This document shows, piece by piece, positions 8,199-17,627 of a stretch of DNA of 64,000 nucleotides. Every line of letters begins with the position of its first letter. The first letter of the stretch is position 1. The notes beneath the pieces were generated by a model. The model had not been told where the DNA came from. It was given only the letters and a program-made list of their open reading frames with translations, and did not search any database. The translations under genes were made by a program, and so were the position numbers. The stretch comes from Rhodospirillales bacterium (GTDB lineage Bacteria > Pseudomonadota > Alphaproteobacteria > Rhodospirillales > Casp-alpha2). The stretch is taken from the NCBI GenBank assembly GCA_017644185.1, contig JAEPMA010000002.1:124001-188000 (forward strand), given 5' to 3'.

Positions 8199-10337
8199 AT
8201 GAGCCGTATATCCAGCTACGCATCGAGCCAGTCCCTGATCAATCAGATTCTGCGCACGCAGGATCGTCTGTTCGATCTGGAAACACAGGTTACCAGCGAG
8301 AAGAAATCGCAGGAATACAGAGGCATCTCGATCAATTCGCAACGTCTGGTGAACCTGGAGAACACCAAAGCACAGTTACAGCGGTTCATCGACAACAACA
8401 CGCAGCAGGAAGTTCGCCTCGGTATCCAGGAAACTGTCGTCGACGGAATCCGCGATACGGTCCGGGAGTTTCAGGTGCAACTGAACAGTTACGCCAACAG
8501 CGACACCAAGGACGAGGAAAAGGTCGAGGAAATCCAGGCAGCTGCATATCGTGGGCTGGTGAGCTTGCAGAACCTGCTTAACACCGATGTTGCCGGCCGT
8601 TTCATCTTTGCAGGTTCACGCGTCGGCAACGAACCGGTGGAGTTCGGAATCTCGTCGATCGAAGCTTTCCAAGACCTTTACGACGGCTTCAACGTCAAGG
8701 TACCGACGACCCGGGATGCCGTGCTGGATAACTTCAGCTACAGCGAAGACGTCAACAATTCCAAAAGCCAGTTCATCGATCCTTCGAACTTCCTGATCTT
8801 CGAGCAGGACACCGACGGCACCACCACGGACGGCGGCAACAGCTCAATCACCGCCACTTCAGCGCTGTTTTCCAACCTGAACGCGGGGGCCACCATTGAA
8901 ATTACCAATTCCGCGTCGAACAACGGCACCTATACGGTCTCCAGCGTCACCAACAGCGGCCGCACCATCGAGATCGTCACCACGATGCTGACAGACGAAG
9001 CAAACAACTCGGGCGCTGTTTTGAAGTACCGTGACCCCAACAATGATGCGAACGAGATCTCACTGGTCGGAACCAACTTCGGCAATCTATCCTTCGACCG
9101 GGCGAACGACAGAATCACCTCAAATGTGGCAAACGCCCTTTCGAATATACCCGTAGGCGCTCGGATCACGATCGCCAACACCACCAACAACAACGGCACC
9201 TATACCGTCGCCAGCAATGACGGAACGAACATCACCGTGGAGTCGAATAAGCTGACCGACGAAGGCTTGAATGCAGGAAACACGTTCTTCGATTTTTACG
9301 GTGGCACGCAGGTCCAGTTCACGGCCAACGGCGGGACGAACGACGACACCATTCAAGTGCAGACGAATGGCGGCGGCGGCGGTGTACCGGACGTGTTCAA
9401 GGGGCTTGCTGTCGGCGACACCGTGACCATCGCCAATACCGGCTCCAACAACACTACTTATACCATTAATGCAATCTCAGCGGATGGCTCGACCATCACA
9501 GTCGACGAAACCGTGACCAACGAAACGGATTTCAATGCGACGTTTTCGGGATCCAACAGTTTCGCTTTTACCGTCGGTACACAGTTCGATTTCGTCGCCG
9601 GCACCGACACGATCGAGATCCAGGATTCCGGCGGCAACCCTGTCGCAGGTGCTTTTTCGAACCTGTCCGTCGGCATGTCGATTACCACTTCCGGGCTGAC
9701 CGACGCATCGAACAATGCCACCTTTACCATTGCCTCGATCGCCGCGGACGGCTCGTCCATCACCGTCAATGAAGATATCACCGTCAGCGAAACCGACAAC
9801 GACGGCGCGCGTATCCAGTCCTTCGCAGCGGCGGCTACGATTACAGCGGAACCATGGTATTCGGGCGACAGCATCGCGACGACCCATCGGACGAGCGACC
9901 TTAGAAGTTTCGAAAACGACCTGACGGCCATCGATCCGGCCTTTGAAAAAGCGGTCCGCGGGATGATGCTCATCCTGCAGGGAGAATACGGCTCATCCGG
10001 CGGTCTTGACGAGAACCCCGAACGCATCAGTCAGGCCAAGTACCTGATTGAGTCTTCTCTCGAATTCACGGTCAGCGGCACGCCGCCATTCGGCACAGAG
10101 CAGATCGGCAGCATCGACCAGGTGCAACAAGAAATCGGCTTTAACCAGGTGCTGATCAACACCCAGAATACGCTGCACAGAGACTTCATCGGGTTTATCG
10201 ATACGTCGGTAGCGGATATCGAGAATGCTGACCCTCTGGAGTCGATTACCAAGCTTCTCGACGACACCCGAGCGCTCGAAGCGTCCTACCAGACCTTTGC
10301 AAGAATTCGCCAGCTCAGCCTTACTAATTTCCTGTAA
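8199..10337 (+). CDS. flgL: Hook-associated protein 3 FlgL with large repeat insertion
   Basis: A 712-residue axial protein. The N-terminal helices (MSRISSYASSQSLINQILRT and RLVNLENTKAQLQRFIDN) and the C-terminal segment (ITKLLDDTRALEASYQTFAR, IRQLSLTNFL) identify FlgL, the second junction protein. Typical FlgL is about 300-400 residues. Here residues of roughly 225-535 are an insertion built from four related modules of about 87 residues, listed separately. The insertion would project from the junction as an outer domain. It is the last gene of the sigma-54 operon, with a hairpin 10 bases after the stop. Confidence 0.93.
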   Translation: MSRISSYASSQSLINQILRTQDRLFDLETQVTSEKKSQEYRGISINSQRLVNLENTKAQLQRFIDNNTQQEVRLGIQETVVDGIRDTVREFQVQLNSYANSDTKDEEKVEEIQAAAYRGLVSLQNLLNTDVAGRFIFAGSRVGNEPVEFGISSIEAFQDLYDGFNVKVPTTRDAVLDNFSYSEDVNNSKSQFIDPSNFLIFEQDTDGTTTDGGNSSITATSALFSNLNAGATIEITNSASNNGTYTVSSVTNSGRTIEIVTTMLTDEANNSGAVLKYRDPNNDANEISLVGTNFGNLSFDRANDRITSNVANALSNIPVGARITIANTTNNNGTYTVASNDGTNITVESNKLTDEGLNAGNTFFDFYGGTQVQFTANGGTNDDTIQVQTNGGGGGVPDVFKGLAVGDTVTIANTGSNNTTYTINAISADGSTITVDETVTNETDFNATFSGSNSFAFTVGTQFDFVAGTDTIEIQDSGGNPVAGAFSNLSVGMSITTSGLTDASNNATFTIASIAADGSSITVNEDITVSETDNDGARIQSFAAAATITAEPWYSGDSIATTHRTSDLRSFENDLTAIDPAFEKAVRGMMLILQGEYGSSGGLDENPERISQAKYLIESSLEFTVSGTPPFGTEQIGSIDQVQQEIGFNQVLINTQNTLHRDFIGFIDTSVADIENADPLESITKLLDDTRALEASYQTFARIRQLSLTNFL
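8880..9803 (+). repeat. Four tandem ~87-residue modules inside flgL
   Basis: At protein level the core GxxIxIxxxxxNNxTYTVxS(x)DGxxITVxE recurs near residues 228, 318, 405 and 491 of FlgL. Examples are GATIEITNSASNNGTYTVSS, GARITIANTTNNNGTYTVAS and GDTVTIANTGSNNTTYTINA. Spacing is 86-90 residues. A fifth copy (GDEITFSGTASNNATYKISG) sits in the hook protein at 2143. The pattern suggests beta-rich surface modules that have duplicated. Confidence 0.8.
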
Positions 10338-10346
10338 AGCTTATCT

Positions 10347-10374
10347 AAATTAGGAACGGCGAAATTCCGAATTT
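10347..10374 (+). terminator. Hairpin after flgL
   Basis: The arms AAATT-A-GGAA and TTCC-G-AATTT pair with one mismatch around an 8-base loop, 10 bases after the flgL stop. No T run follows, so termination is a guess based on position. Confidence 0.35.
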
Positions 10375-10434
10375 AAGCGACTTTACCCTGTTCCGAGCAA
10401 TGAAAGCTGTTATGATATCGAAAGGCCTTCAGTT

Positions 10435-10926
10435 ATGGATGGTTATGCGATGAGTTCCCAACAAAGTAAAATTAAGAGCTACGAACGTGTTCCGGAAGGT
10501 GGGCAACCTGCCCAGACTGAAGCTTGGGCCTTGCTTGAGGCAGCCAGCAGAATGGCCTCCGCTATCGTCAGCGGCGACCCCGCCGAAAAGGAAACCAAAG
10601 AGCGCATGAAAACGGCGCTCCGCCTGAATTGGCGCCTGTGGACGATCTTCCAAGCAGAACTTCTGGACGAAAAATGTCAGGTCCCGCAGGAAATCCGCGT
10701 CAACATGCTGACTCTCTGCCAATTTGTTGACAAACAGACCGTCAAGATTCTTGCCGGTCCTACCCCGGAAATCATGGTCCCGTTGATCGACATTAATCGC
10801 AATATCGCGGCAGGGCTGATGAACTTGCCGGAGCGTGATTCTGACCAGGCTCAGCCACCCGCTGAACAGCAAGCCGCCGAGCCGCCGGCGGAAGGCCAGC
10901 GAGTCAAGCTCGATACAGAAGCGTGA
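10435..10926 (+). CDS. flaF: Flagellar biosynthesis regulator FlaF
   Basis: A 163-residue protein matching FlaF, an alphaproteobacterial factor that promotes flagellin synthesis or secretion and acts opposite FlbT. Recognisable parts are EAWALLEAASRMASAI, RLNWRLWTIFQAELLDE and the helix EIRVNMLTLCQFVDKQT. The last 30 residues are a Pro/Glu/Gln-rich tail not typical of short FlaF proteins. An AAAGG element about 10 bases upstream supports the ATG at 10435; the ATG at 10450 is the alternative. In many relatives flaF and flbT are adjacent; here a glycosyltransferase gene lies between them. Confidence 0.88.
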   Translation: MDGYAMSSQQSKIKSYERVPEGGQPAQTEAWALLEAASRMASAIVSGDPAEKETKERMKTALRLNWRLWTIFQAELLDEKCQVPQEIRVNMLTLCQFVDKQTVKILAGPTPEIMVPLIDINRNIAAGLMNLPERDSDQAQPPAEQQAAEPPAEGQRVKLDTEA

Positions 10927-11029
10927 CACAGACGCAGGCAGGGCATTGCCTGGCAACTTCCTCATCGACCGATCCGGCGGCAGCCGATAAAGATCGGATT
11001 CAGCATCCCGACAGTTCAAAAAATTGCCG

Positions 11030-12976
11030 ATGACGGACGATCCCGATTACGAAGCTTATCTCGACACCTTGCAGGAAATCATCGACCTGCAAAGCGCCGG
11101 CGATCTGACCGGTGCCGTGAACCTGATCTCCTCCAATCTGGCGAAGTACGCGGACAAACCGGAAATGCTGCTGCTGACCGCCGTCTGCAGCTACCGCCAG
11201 AACAATGCCGGCCAAGCGATCGAACTGTGCGAACAGGCGCATAAAATTGATCCTGAAAACCAGGAAGTCGTCGATAGCCTTGCCGTTCTCAAGGTAATTA
11301 CCGGCAGCGTCAGCGATGGACTTTATTACGCCAAGCTGGCCACCACGCTGTCGCCGCACCCGTATCTGCCAGACCTGCTGCCACCCGACTTTTCGAATTT
11401 CTTCCATGCGCTCAGGACCGCCGCGCCGTCACGACATTTTCTGGACGGTCTTTATCTATTCAACGGACGGCAGTTCAACGATGCCGCCAAGGAATTTCGC
11501 GCCGAACTATCCTTGAATCCGGGAAACGCAGATGCCGTCAAGAAACTTGGGCATGCGTTGATCTACATCGGTGAACAGGATGAAGCGATCAAGACGCTGG
11601 CCGTGTATGGCGACGCCCATGCTGACGACCCCGATGTTCCGTCACTCATGGCCTTGGCGAATTGTCGTCTGGGCAACTTTGACGAAGCGGCACGCCTTTG
11701 CCGGGAAGCGGCCGCCCTGGCGCCGGAATCTCTCGATAACCTGATGCGCATTCTTGAAACGGCACAGTTCTTTGAAGGCGAGCTCGCTGCCGTATACAAG
11801 GAGATCACTGCCGCGGCAGCGGTCATCATCGGCAAAAAAGCCGAAGACGCAGCGACTGACGAGGAATACCGCCCCAAGGATTTCGATGAGCCGATCTCCA
11901 TCGCCATGATCAGCAATTCGTTGCACGGTGGCGATCAACACACGTTTCTGCTGCCGATGATCGAGAATATCGACAAACGCGCCTTCGAATTAACCGTATT
12001 TCAGCAATCGCCGACAGGCGGGCCGGCGTTTCAGGAATTCAAGAGCAAATCACCCAACTGGCGGCGCATCGTGGATGTCGACGACGAAGTACTGGCAATG
12101 ATCCTCACTCGCCAACGCACCGATATCCTGATTGACCTATGCGGGTTTTCGACCAACGGGCGCGCCGTCGTCAGCGCGGCTAGCGTGGCGCCTGTCGTCA
12201 CCAGCCTCCTGCATGAGCCATATGGCTTAAAGGCTCCAGGTGTCAACGTCATCATCTCGGACGCCGCCACCGCAGATGTCGACGCGCGCAATCTCGGCGA
12301 CGGCCAACGTATCGTCCGGACGGAAGGTGGCCTCTTCGCACTGCGGCCGATTGTCCTGATGGGTGACGTCGGGCCCCTGCCTGCTCATGCCAATGGTCAT
12401 GTCACGTTCGGCGCCCAGTGCAGCGCGCAGCACATATCGCCGAGTACAGTCCGTATGTGGAGCGGTATTTTGAACGCTGTCGACGGATCGCGCCTTGTGC
12501 TCGGCAATACAGCGAATATCTCCAACGCTCTGCGCGAGAAAATCCACGCCAAGTTTGCCGACGCTGGCGTCGCGGACAAGATAGACTTTCAGCAATCAAT
12601 CACCGCCGATAGCCCGGACAGTTCGTTCTTTAACGGCATCGATATTTTCCTGGATTCCACGCCCGTCAATGGCACCATGACACTTTGCCAGGCTTTGTGG
12701 ATGGGCGTTCCCGTGATCACTGCGAAAGCTGATCGCAGAAGCGGCGTCATCGGCGCCAGCATCCTGACGTCCGCCGGACAATCTGACTGGATCGGCGAAG
12801 ATGTCGACGATGCCATCCGTATCGCGGTGGCACTTACCGGCGATTTGGACGCTCTTTCGGTGAAACGAGAAAATCTCCGCGATGCCACTAATGCGTCCGC
12901 GCTGATGGACGTTACCGGCAATTCGAAAAAGATGTATGCCGCCTTGAAATCCGCGTTGGAATCGGTACGCAACTGA
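11030..12976 (+). CDS. TPR + SPINDLY/O-GlcNAc-transferase-like glycosyltransferase
   Basis: A 648-residue cytoplasmic protein with tetratricopeptide repeats over about residues 5-270 (for example AKEFRAELSLNPGNADAVKK) and a GT41-type C-terminal half. Family-like elements are SIAMISNSLHGGDQH, the HVTFGAQCS strand, SPSTVRMWSGILNAV and DIFLDSTPVNGTMTLCQALW. Known relatives transfer a sugar from a nucleotide donor to Ser/Thr. The motif that normally reads Y-K-I-x-P reads Q-H-I-S-P here (His near residue 468), so the usual UDP-contacting lysine seems replaced. Its place between flaF and flbT suggests a flagellar protein target. ATG 11030 is preferred over TTG 11024. Confidence 0.8.
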   Translation: MTDDPDYEAYLDTLQEIIDLQSAGDLTGAVNLISSNLAKYADKPEMLLLTAVCSYRQNNAGQAIELCEQAHKIDPENQEVVDSLAVLKVITGSVSDGLYYAKLATTLSPHPYLPDLLPPDFSNFFHALRTAAPSRHFLDGLYLFNGRQFNDAAKEFRAELSLNPGNADAVKKLGHALIYIGEQDEAIKTLAVYGDAHADDPDVPSLMALANCRLGNFDEAARLCREAAALAPESLDNLMRILETAQFFEGELAAVYKEITAAAAVIIGKKAEDAATDEEYRPKDFDEPISIAMISNSLHGGDQHTFLLPMIENIDKRAFELTVFQQSPTGGPAFQEFKSKSPNWRRIVDVDDEVLAMILTRQRTDILIDLCGFSTNGRAVVSAASVAPVVTSLLHEPYGLKAPGVNVIISDAATADVDARNLGDGQRIVRTEGGLFALRPIVLMGDVGPLPAHANGHVTFGAQCSAQHISPSTVRMWSGILNAVDGSRLVLGNTANISNALREKIHAKFADAGVADKIDFQQSITADSPDSSFFNGIDIFLDSTPVNGTMTLCQALWMGVPVITAKADRRSGVIGASILTSAGQSDWIGEDVDDAIRIAVALTGDLDALSVKRENLRDATNASALMDVTGNSKKMYAALKSALESVRN

Positions 12977-12987
12977 CGCGCTGCGAT

Positions 12988-13434
12988 TTATTCGTCGGCG
13001 TCGACGGGCTCCGCGTCGAAATCGTGCTCATGCGCTTTCAGGCTCTGATGCAGCCCCTCGAAGGTCTTGATTTCGTGGCCGATAAGTTTCTGCGTCAGTT
13101 TCAGCCCTTTATAGACCCGCCCACCATCAACAGCTGCGAGAATCTCTTCGCCAATAGGGCGTGAACTCGGCGCCGCCGCCATATAATCGTCCAGAAACTG
13201 ACGGAACAGCGACAGGTAGTGTTCCTTCCTATCTGAAAAAATATAGGCGCACTGCAGGGCAAAATATACCCGTGCCGCCGGGGTCGCGGTTTCTGCTTCC
13301 GAGAGGATTTCTTTCTCCCGAAGGATTGCGGCTTCGTTATGGATCAACAAGCTCGCGTTATGGCCGATATTCTCGACCACGGCGCCGTTGATAACCATCT
13401 TGTCACCGGCCTTAAAATCCAATTTTAACGGCAT
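12988..13434 (-). CDS. flbT: Flagellin synthesis repressor FlbT
   Basis: A 148-residue match to FlbT, which in Caulobacter and Brucella binds flagellin mRNA leaders and limits translation until the hook is complete. Visible signatures are KAGDKMVINGAVVENIG, then AARVYFALQCAYIF and FLDDYMAAAP. The minus-strand ATG at 13434 follows an AAGGAAG ribosome site; a TTG two codons earlier is less likely. It converges with the OGT-like gene, leaving 11 bases between stops. Its likely target, the flagellin gene, lies 9 kb away and has a structured leader. Confidence 0.93.
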   Translation of the reverse strand: MPLKLDFKAGDKMVINGAVVENIGHNASLLIHNEAAILREKEILSEAETATPAARVYFALQCAYIFSDRKEHYLSLFRQFLDDYMAAAPSSRPIGEEILAAVDGGRVYKGLKLTQKLIGHEIKTFEGLHQSLKAHEHDFDAEPVDADE

Positions 13435-13506
13435 GCTCAACTTCCTTTTCTAAGAAGCACCAAGACACACAATACCGGCTCAGAAGACGGAATTAAACGC
13501 CTAAAC

Positions 13507-15183
13507 CTATCTCTCCTGCCGGCTTGTCTGCTTTCCCGCGATAACGGCAGGTAGTTCATCGATCAAGGTATCAATAACCGGGCTCCAGTCGCCAAGCGTG
13601 CTCTGCCGGAAAAGTCGCATAGAATCATACCAGTACGTTTCCCTGCCTTCTCGACCCCATCTCCAATCGGCGATGGTCGGCAACAGAACCCATACCGGCG
13701 TCCCGAGTGCGCCGGCGAGGTGCGCCACGGAAGTATCAACGCTGATCACGAGGTCGAGGCCCGAAATGATGTCGGCAGTGTCGGTGAAGTCTTTTATCCG
13801 GGATGCCATATCCAGGAGCCGGCTTTCCCAGCCGAGTTCGCGGATGGCGCCCGCGTCTTCCCCAAACTGAAGGCTAACGAAGTTGACGCCGTCAGTATCC
13901 AGCAATTCGTTCAGCCGCTCGAGTGGGATACTACGGTACGCATCATTCTTATGAGCGCGGTTCCCTTGCCAAACCAGCCCGACATTGAACCCGGGGCCGG
14001 GGTCGAACGAACGCACGGGCGGGCGAATGTATCCGGCCTTCCCCGGGACGGTGGCAGGCGTCGTATCGAACACACGCGGTAGTTCCATCATCGAAATCTG
14101 ATAATCGAAAGACGGTACGGCGGCGCCGAGTCCGTGTACATCGGCGAGCCCATAAATCGTTGCAACAAGGTCGGCAAGCAGGTCCGAGCACATGCAATGC
14201 ACTTCCGCACCGCCAGCAGCGAGCGGCGTCGCATACCGGGCAAATTGAATCGTGTCCCCGAGGCCCTGCTCCGCAAACAACAGAATGCGTTTGCCATCCA
14301 GCGGCTCACCGGCCCAGACTGGCGCCGGGATCGGCGGCCGGAATCCGGCGTAAGCCTCCATGCGGAACCGCCACGCGTACTCGCGCCAGCCGTCGTGAAA
14401 CTCCCCCATCGAAAGCAACGCCACCCCCAGATTGAAGTGAGCCTCCGCGTGATCCGGCTGTATCTCGACCGCGCGTCGGAACAACGAGATCGCTTCGTCA
14501 TCGCGCCCAAGTGCCTGAAGCGCATCGCCGGCATGGATCATCGCCGGAACGTAGTCAGCGTGTATGGTCAGAAGCTCGTTGAGCATGTCCAATGCCTCTA
14601 CCATACGGCCCTGCCCTTTGACGGCCCGCGCCCGCAAACACCACGCATCACGGTTGTCGGTATCGAGTTGCATCTGACGCGCAAACAAGCGCTCCGCGTC
14701 CTCAAACATATCCAGCGCCAGCATCGCCGATGCCCAATTCTTGATCACCCAAGGATCGTCCGGCTTCTGTTCGTTGATCCGCGCCAGGGTCTCCGCCACC
14801 CTGCGCGAGTCCTTAAGGCGTATCAGCGCGCGTGCCTTGGCATAAAGCGCCGCAGGATTCTCCGCGTTCTGGGCCAGCGCCGCTTCCGCCATCTCCAACG
14901 ATTTTTTAGCATCCCCTGCATTCAGGTAGACTGCGGCAAGACTGATATAAGCATCGGGAAAAGACGGCTGCACGCGTAAGGCACGCTCGATCATACGCAC
15001 ACCGGTTTCAAGATTCCCGCGCTGACAGGTAATAACCCCGAGCAAATGCATTGCTCCAGCGTGGTTACGCCGCTTACGCAAGACCGTTTTGTAGGTGTTC
15101 TCGGCCAATCCGATCTTCCCGGCGCTATGCAGCGCGCTCGCTTCACGCATCAGCGATTCGATTTCTGCGTCCTGTTCGCTCAT
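13507..15183 (-). CDS. TPR protein with heptosyltransferase-like (GT9) C-terminal domain
   Basis: A 558-residue protein. Residues of about 10-270 form TPRs (NLETGVRMIERALRVQPSFP, AISLFRRAVEIQPDHAEAHF). The C-terminal half resembles GT-B glycosyltransferases of the ADP-heptose transferase class: FAEQGLGDTIQFARYATPL as phosphate-binding glycine turn, GLVWQGN, and ISVDTSVAHLAGALGTPVWV near the donor site. Four proteins with this layout occur in the window (also 16448, 20571, 57229). Donor and acceptor are unknown; the flagellar setting suggests protein or flagellin glycan work. Confidence 0.82.
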   Translation of the reverse strand: MSEQDAEIESLMREASALHSAGKIGLAENTYKTVLRKRRNHAGAMHLLGVITCQRGNLETGVRMIERALRVQPSFPDAYISLAAVYLNAGDAKKSLEMAEAALAQNAENPAALYAKARALIRLKDSRRVAETLARINEQKPDDPWVIKNWASAMLALDMFEDAERLFARQMQLDTDNRDAWCLRARAVKGQGRMVEALDMLNELLTIHADYVPAMIHAGDALQALGRDDEAISLFRRAVEIQPDHAEAHFNLGVALLSMGEFHDGWREYAWRFRMEAYAGFRPPIPAPVWAGEPLDGKRILLFAEQGLGDTIQFARYATPLAAGGAEVHCMCSDLLADLVATIYGLADVHGLGAAVPSFDYQISMMELPRVFDTTPATVPGKAGYIRPPVRSFDPGPGFNVGLVWQGNRAHKNDAYRSIPLERLNELLDTDGVNFVSLQFGEDAGAIRELGWESRLLDMASRIKDFTDTADIISGLDLVISVDTSVAHLAGALGTPVWVLLPTIADWRWGREGRETYWYDSMRLFRQSTLGDWSPVIDTLIDELPAVIAGKQTSRQER

Positions 15184-15275
15184 CGTCCTGCGTTCGGGCG
15201 GATACCGTATGAAATTAGCGGCTATACGCTATTAAAGGTTTGAAGTTTCCGTGTTCCATCTGGAACTATACCACA

Positions 15276-16451
15276 ATGAAAACGCAGCGCATCGGAATCA
15301 CCTGGCAGCTTACCGACGTGCACGGCTGGGGCATCTTCGGCCTGAACGTTGCCTTGCAGTTGGCGCGGCACGGGCCGGTGCCGCCATTGATCATTTCACA
15401 GCCCTATTTCGTTGGCATCACACCCCGTATCAATCGGTTACTTGGTCCGTACCTCAAAGAGCAGCCCGGCATGCTCAAACGGATTGAGGCCCAAACGGGT
15501 ACGGCGGTCGTGAACGAAGCCCTGATGCTGCACAGTCTCGGCAACGCCTTCCTGCATTCGCCGGTTTCGGAAAAGGTCCGCGGTCACACAAATATCGGCT
15601 TTATCTTTTTCGAAAACGGGACCATTGACGATCGCGCCCTCGCGCGGGCCAGAAACTATGACAAAATCATTGCCGGGTCGTCATGGAACCGAGACTTCAT
15701 CAAGAATTTGGGCTTCGAGAGCACATCATTCATATCGCAGGGGGTCGACCTGGAACGATTTCAGCCGCGCGAAAAAGTCGGCCATTTTCCGGACCGGTTC
15801 GTGGTGTTCTCGGGCGGCAAGCTCGAACTTCGCAAGGGCCAGGACATCGTGCTCGCCGCATTCAAACGATTCCACGAGCGCCATCCAGAAGCTCTTTTGC
15901 TGACCAACTGGCATAATGTATGGCCAGAAACATTCGCCAATCTAACGCGCTCACCCTATATTGACAGCCTGCCGGCGGCCGATGCCAACGGTAACATCAG
16001 CCTGCAGAAATGGTCGGAGGCCAACGGTCTGCCGACCGGTGCACACATTGATGTCGGGCCCATCCCCAACTCGAAAATTCCGGAAATCATCGCCGAGGCC
16101 GATGTCGCCCTATTTCCGAACCGCTGCGAGGGCGGAACCAACCTCGTCGCCATGGAAACAATGGCGAGCGGCATTCCATGCATTCTGTCGGCAAATACGG
16201 GGCACCTCGACATCATCGGTGACGACAACTGCTATCGGCTCGAACGGCAGACGGATGTGCCTGCGGACATGGAACCGTCCGGTGTCTGGAAGGAATCCGA
16301 TGTCGAAGAAATCGTCGAGACACTCGAGCAAGTGTATCAGAACCGGGAAGAAGCCAAAAAGCGCGCCAATGCCGGTGTTGCATTCATGCAGAACCTGTCA
16401 TGGGAACGCCAGACCAAGGCCCTGATCGAGGACCTGTCGGTGTTTCTTTAG
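15276..16451 (+). CDS. GT4-family glycosyltransferase
   Basis: A 391-residue GT-B enzyme. The N-terminal nucleotide-fold half starts RIGITWQLTDVHGWGIFGLN; the C-terminal half has VVFSGGKLELRKGQDIVLAA (typical R-K/G turn) and the nucleotide-sugar contact EGGTNLVAMETMASGIPCIL with the E-x7-E pattern. It would transfer a sugar in the cytoplasm. The start is taken at ATG 15276 because the in-frame TTG at 15240 adds a non-conserved leader. It is divergent from the TPR gene to its left, and its stop overlaps by 4 bases the stop of the convergent gene at its right. Confidence 0.86.
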   Translation: MKTQRIGITWQLTDVHGWGIFGLNVALQLARHGPVPPLIISQPYFVGITPRINRLLGPYLKEQPGMLKRIEAQTGTAVVNEALMLHSLGNAFLHSPVSEKVRGHTNIGFIFFENGTIDDRALARARNYDKIIAGSSWNRDFIKNLGFESTSFISQGVDLERFQPREKVGHFPDRFVVFSGGKLELRKGQDIVLAAFKRFHERHPEALLLTNWHNVWPETFANLTRSPYIDSLPAADANGNISLQKWSEANGLPTGAHIDVGPIPNSKIPEIIAEADVALFPNRCEGGTNLVAMETMASGIPCILSANTGHLDIIGDDNCYRLERQTDVPADMEPSGVWKESDVEEIVETLEQVYQNREEAKKRANAGVAFMQNLSWERQTKALIEDLSVFL

Positions 16452-17551
16452 GTTAAGGCGGCGCGTAGTGGGTCCTCCCTGGAGAGCAACGCTTTCATCT
16501 CCGAAACGGGACCGCGCCAATCATATCGCTGTTGCGTGCGAAACAGCCGCATGGTCGAATACCAGGGCGTCCTGTCTCCTTCCTGCATATACACCCAATA
16601 GGGTACTTTTGCCGTCAGCATCCAGACCGGCTTGCCGAGCGCGCCGGCGACGTGCGCGATTGCCGTGTCGACGGTGATGACCAGATCGAGGCACGCTATC
16701 AGCGCCGCACAATCAACCATACGCTTCGTGCTGCCATTTATGCTCGCGGTAATTTCCGGGAATCGCACAATTTCGCACGGCACATTCGGGTCATCGAGCT
16801 GATCGACACCATGGCCTGCCTGAAGATTGACGAATGTGTGTCCAGTCTCCAGCAACGGCCAAAAATCCGCCAGTTTTGCAGATCGTTCCGGATCGCGGGT
16901 CTGCGAGGGATTGCCCTGCCACGTCAGACCGATCCGAAGATCGTTTTTCGGTAACAGCTTGCGCCAATAGGCACACCAATCCGGGTCGGCCTTTAGCCAG
17001 GCGGACGGCGGTATATCTTGAATTCGCGTGTCGAATACCGCAGGCAGACTCAGCATATCTGCGTGCATATCGAACGAGGGTAACGAATCCCCAAACTCCA
17101 AAACCCGCACGTTTTCAATATCGCCAAGACACGAAAAAAAATCGCGGAAGCCCTCAAACACAACCACAACAACACGTCCTGCGCGCACCGCAAGTTCGGG
17201 CACATAACGCGCGCACATAATTGCATCGCCAATCCCTTGATCGCAGTAGACAAGAATTGTCTTGCCGGACACAGCTTCCGGTGCCGCCGACGTCATATAC
17301 GGTTGTTTCAGTTGATAGGTAGCCCGGGACGCGTACTCCAGATCGTCCAGACGCTTCATATAGTGCGGCCAGGCTTCAGCGTAGTCGCCCCGCCTGAGCA
17401 GAAACTGAGCATATTGGTAATCGGCATGCGCCACGCGTCGGGGGCGCGACGTCAGTTGCCGGTACAACTGCTCCGCGCCAAAAAAATCGCCGTCATTCTC
17501 CAAGCCAACAGCGCGATGCAGGGCAGCGACAAGGCGTGCGTCCGAATTCAT
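16448..17551 (-). CDS. GT9-like glycosyltransferase with reduced TPR region
   Basis: A 367-residue relative of the 13507 and 20571 proteins with only about 80 residues before the catalytic part. The transferase segment is clear: ILVYCDQGIGDAIMCARYVP, IGLTWQGNPSQTRDPERSAK and VITVDTAIAHVAGALGKPVW, then PWYSTMRLFR near the end. Enzymes of this fold take sugars from nucleotide donors. The ATG at 17551 is clear. The gene overlaps the convergent GT4 gene by 4 bases. The acceptor is unknown. Confidence 0.78.
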   Translation of the reverse strand: MNSDARLVAALHRAVGLENDGDFFGAEQLYRQLTSRPRRVAHADYQYAQFLLRRGDYAEAWPHYMKRLDDLEYASRATYQLKQPYMTSAAPEAVSGKTILVYCDQGIGDAIMCARYVPELAVRAGRVVVVVFEGFRDFFSCLGDIENVRVLEFGDSLPSFDMHADMLSLPAVFDTRIQDIPPSAWLKADPDWCAYWRKLLPKNDLRIGLTWQGNPSQTRDPERSAKLADFWPLLETGHTFVNLQAGHGVDQLDDPNVPCEIVRFPEITASINGSTKRMVDCAALIACLDLVITVDTAIAHVAGALGKPVWMLTAKVPYWVYMQEGDRTPWYSTMRLFRTQQRYDWRGPVSEMKALLSREDPLRAALT

Positions 17552-17627
17552 GATGTACTGAGGCGCGTCAAACGTAATCGGATGAGGTAACGCGCGCTGT
17601 ATCGTGGGCCGGGCACGAGACAGCCGC

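Noticed and set aside
10983-10990. GCCGATAA, a perfect sigma-28 -10 element, upstream of the OGT-like gene
   Set aside because: The expected TAAA-type -35 element about 15 bases upstream is absent (ATCG there), so it is probably a chance match.
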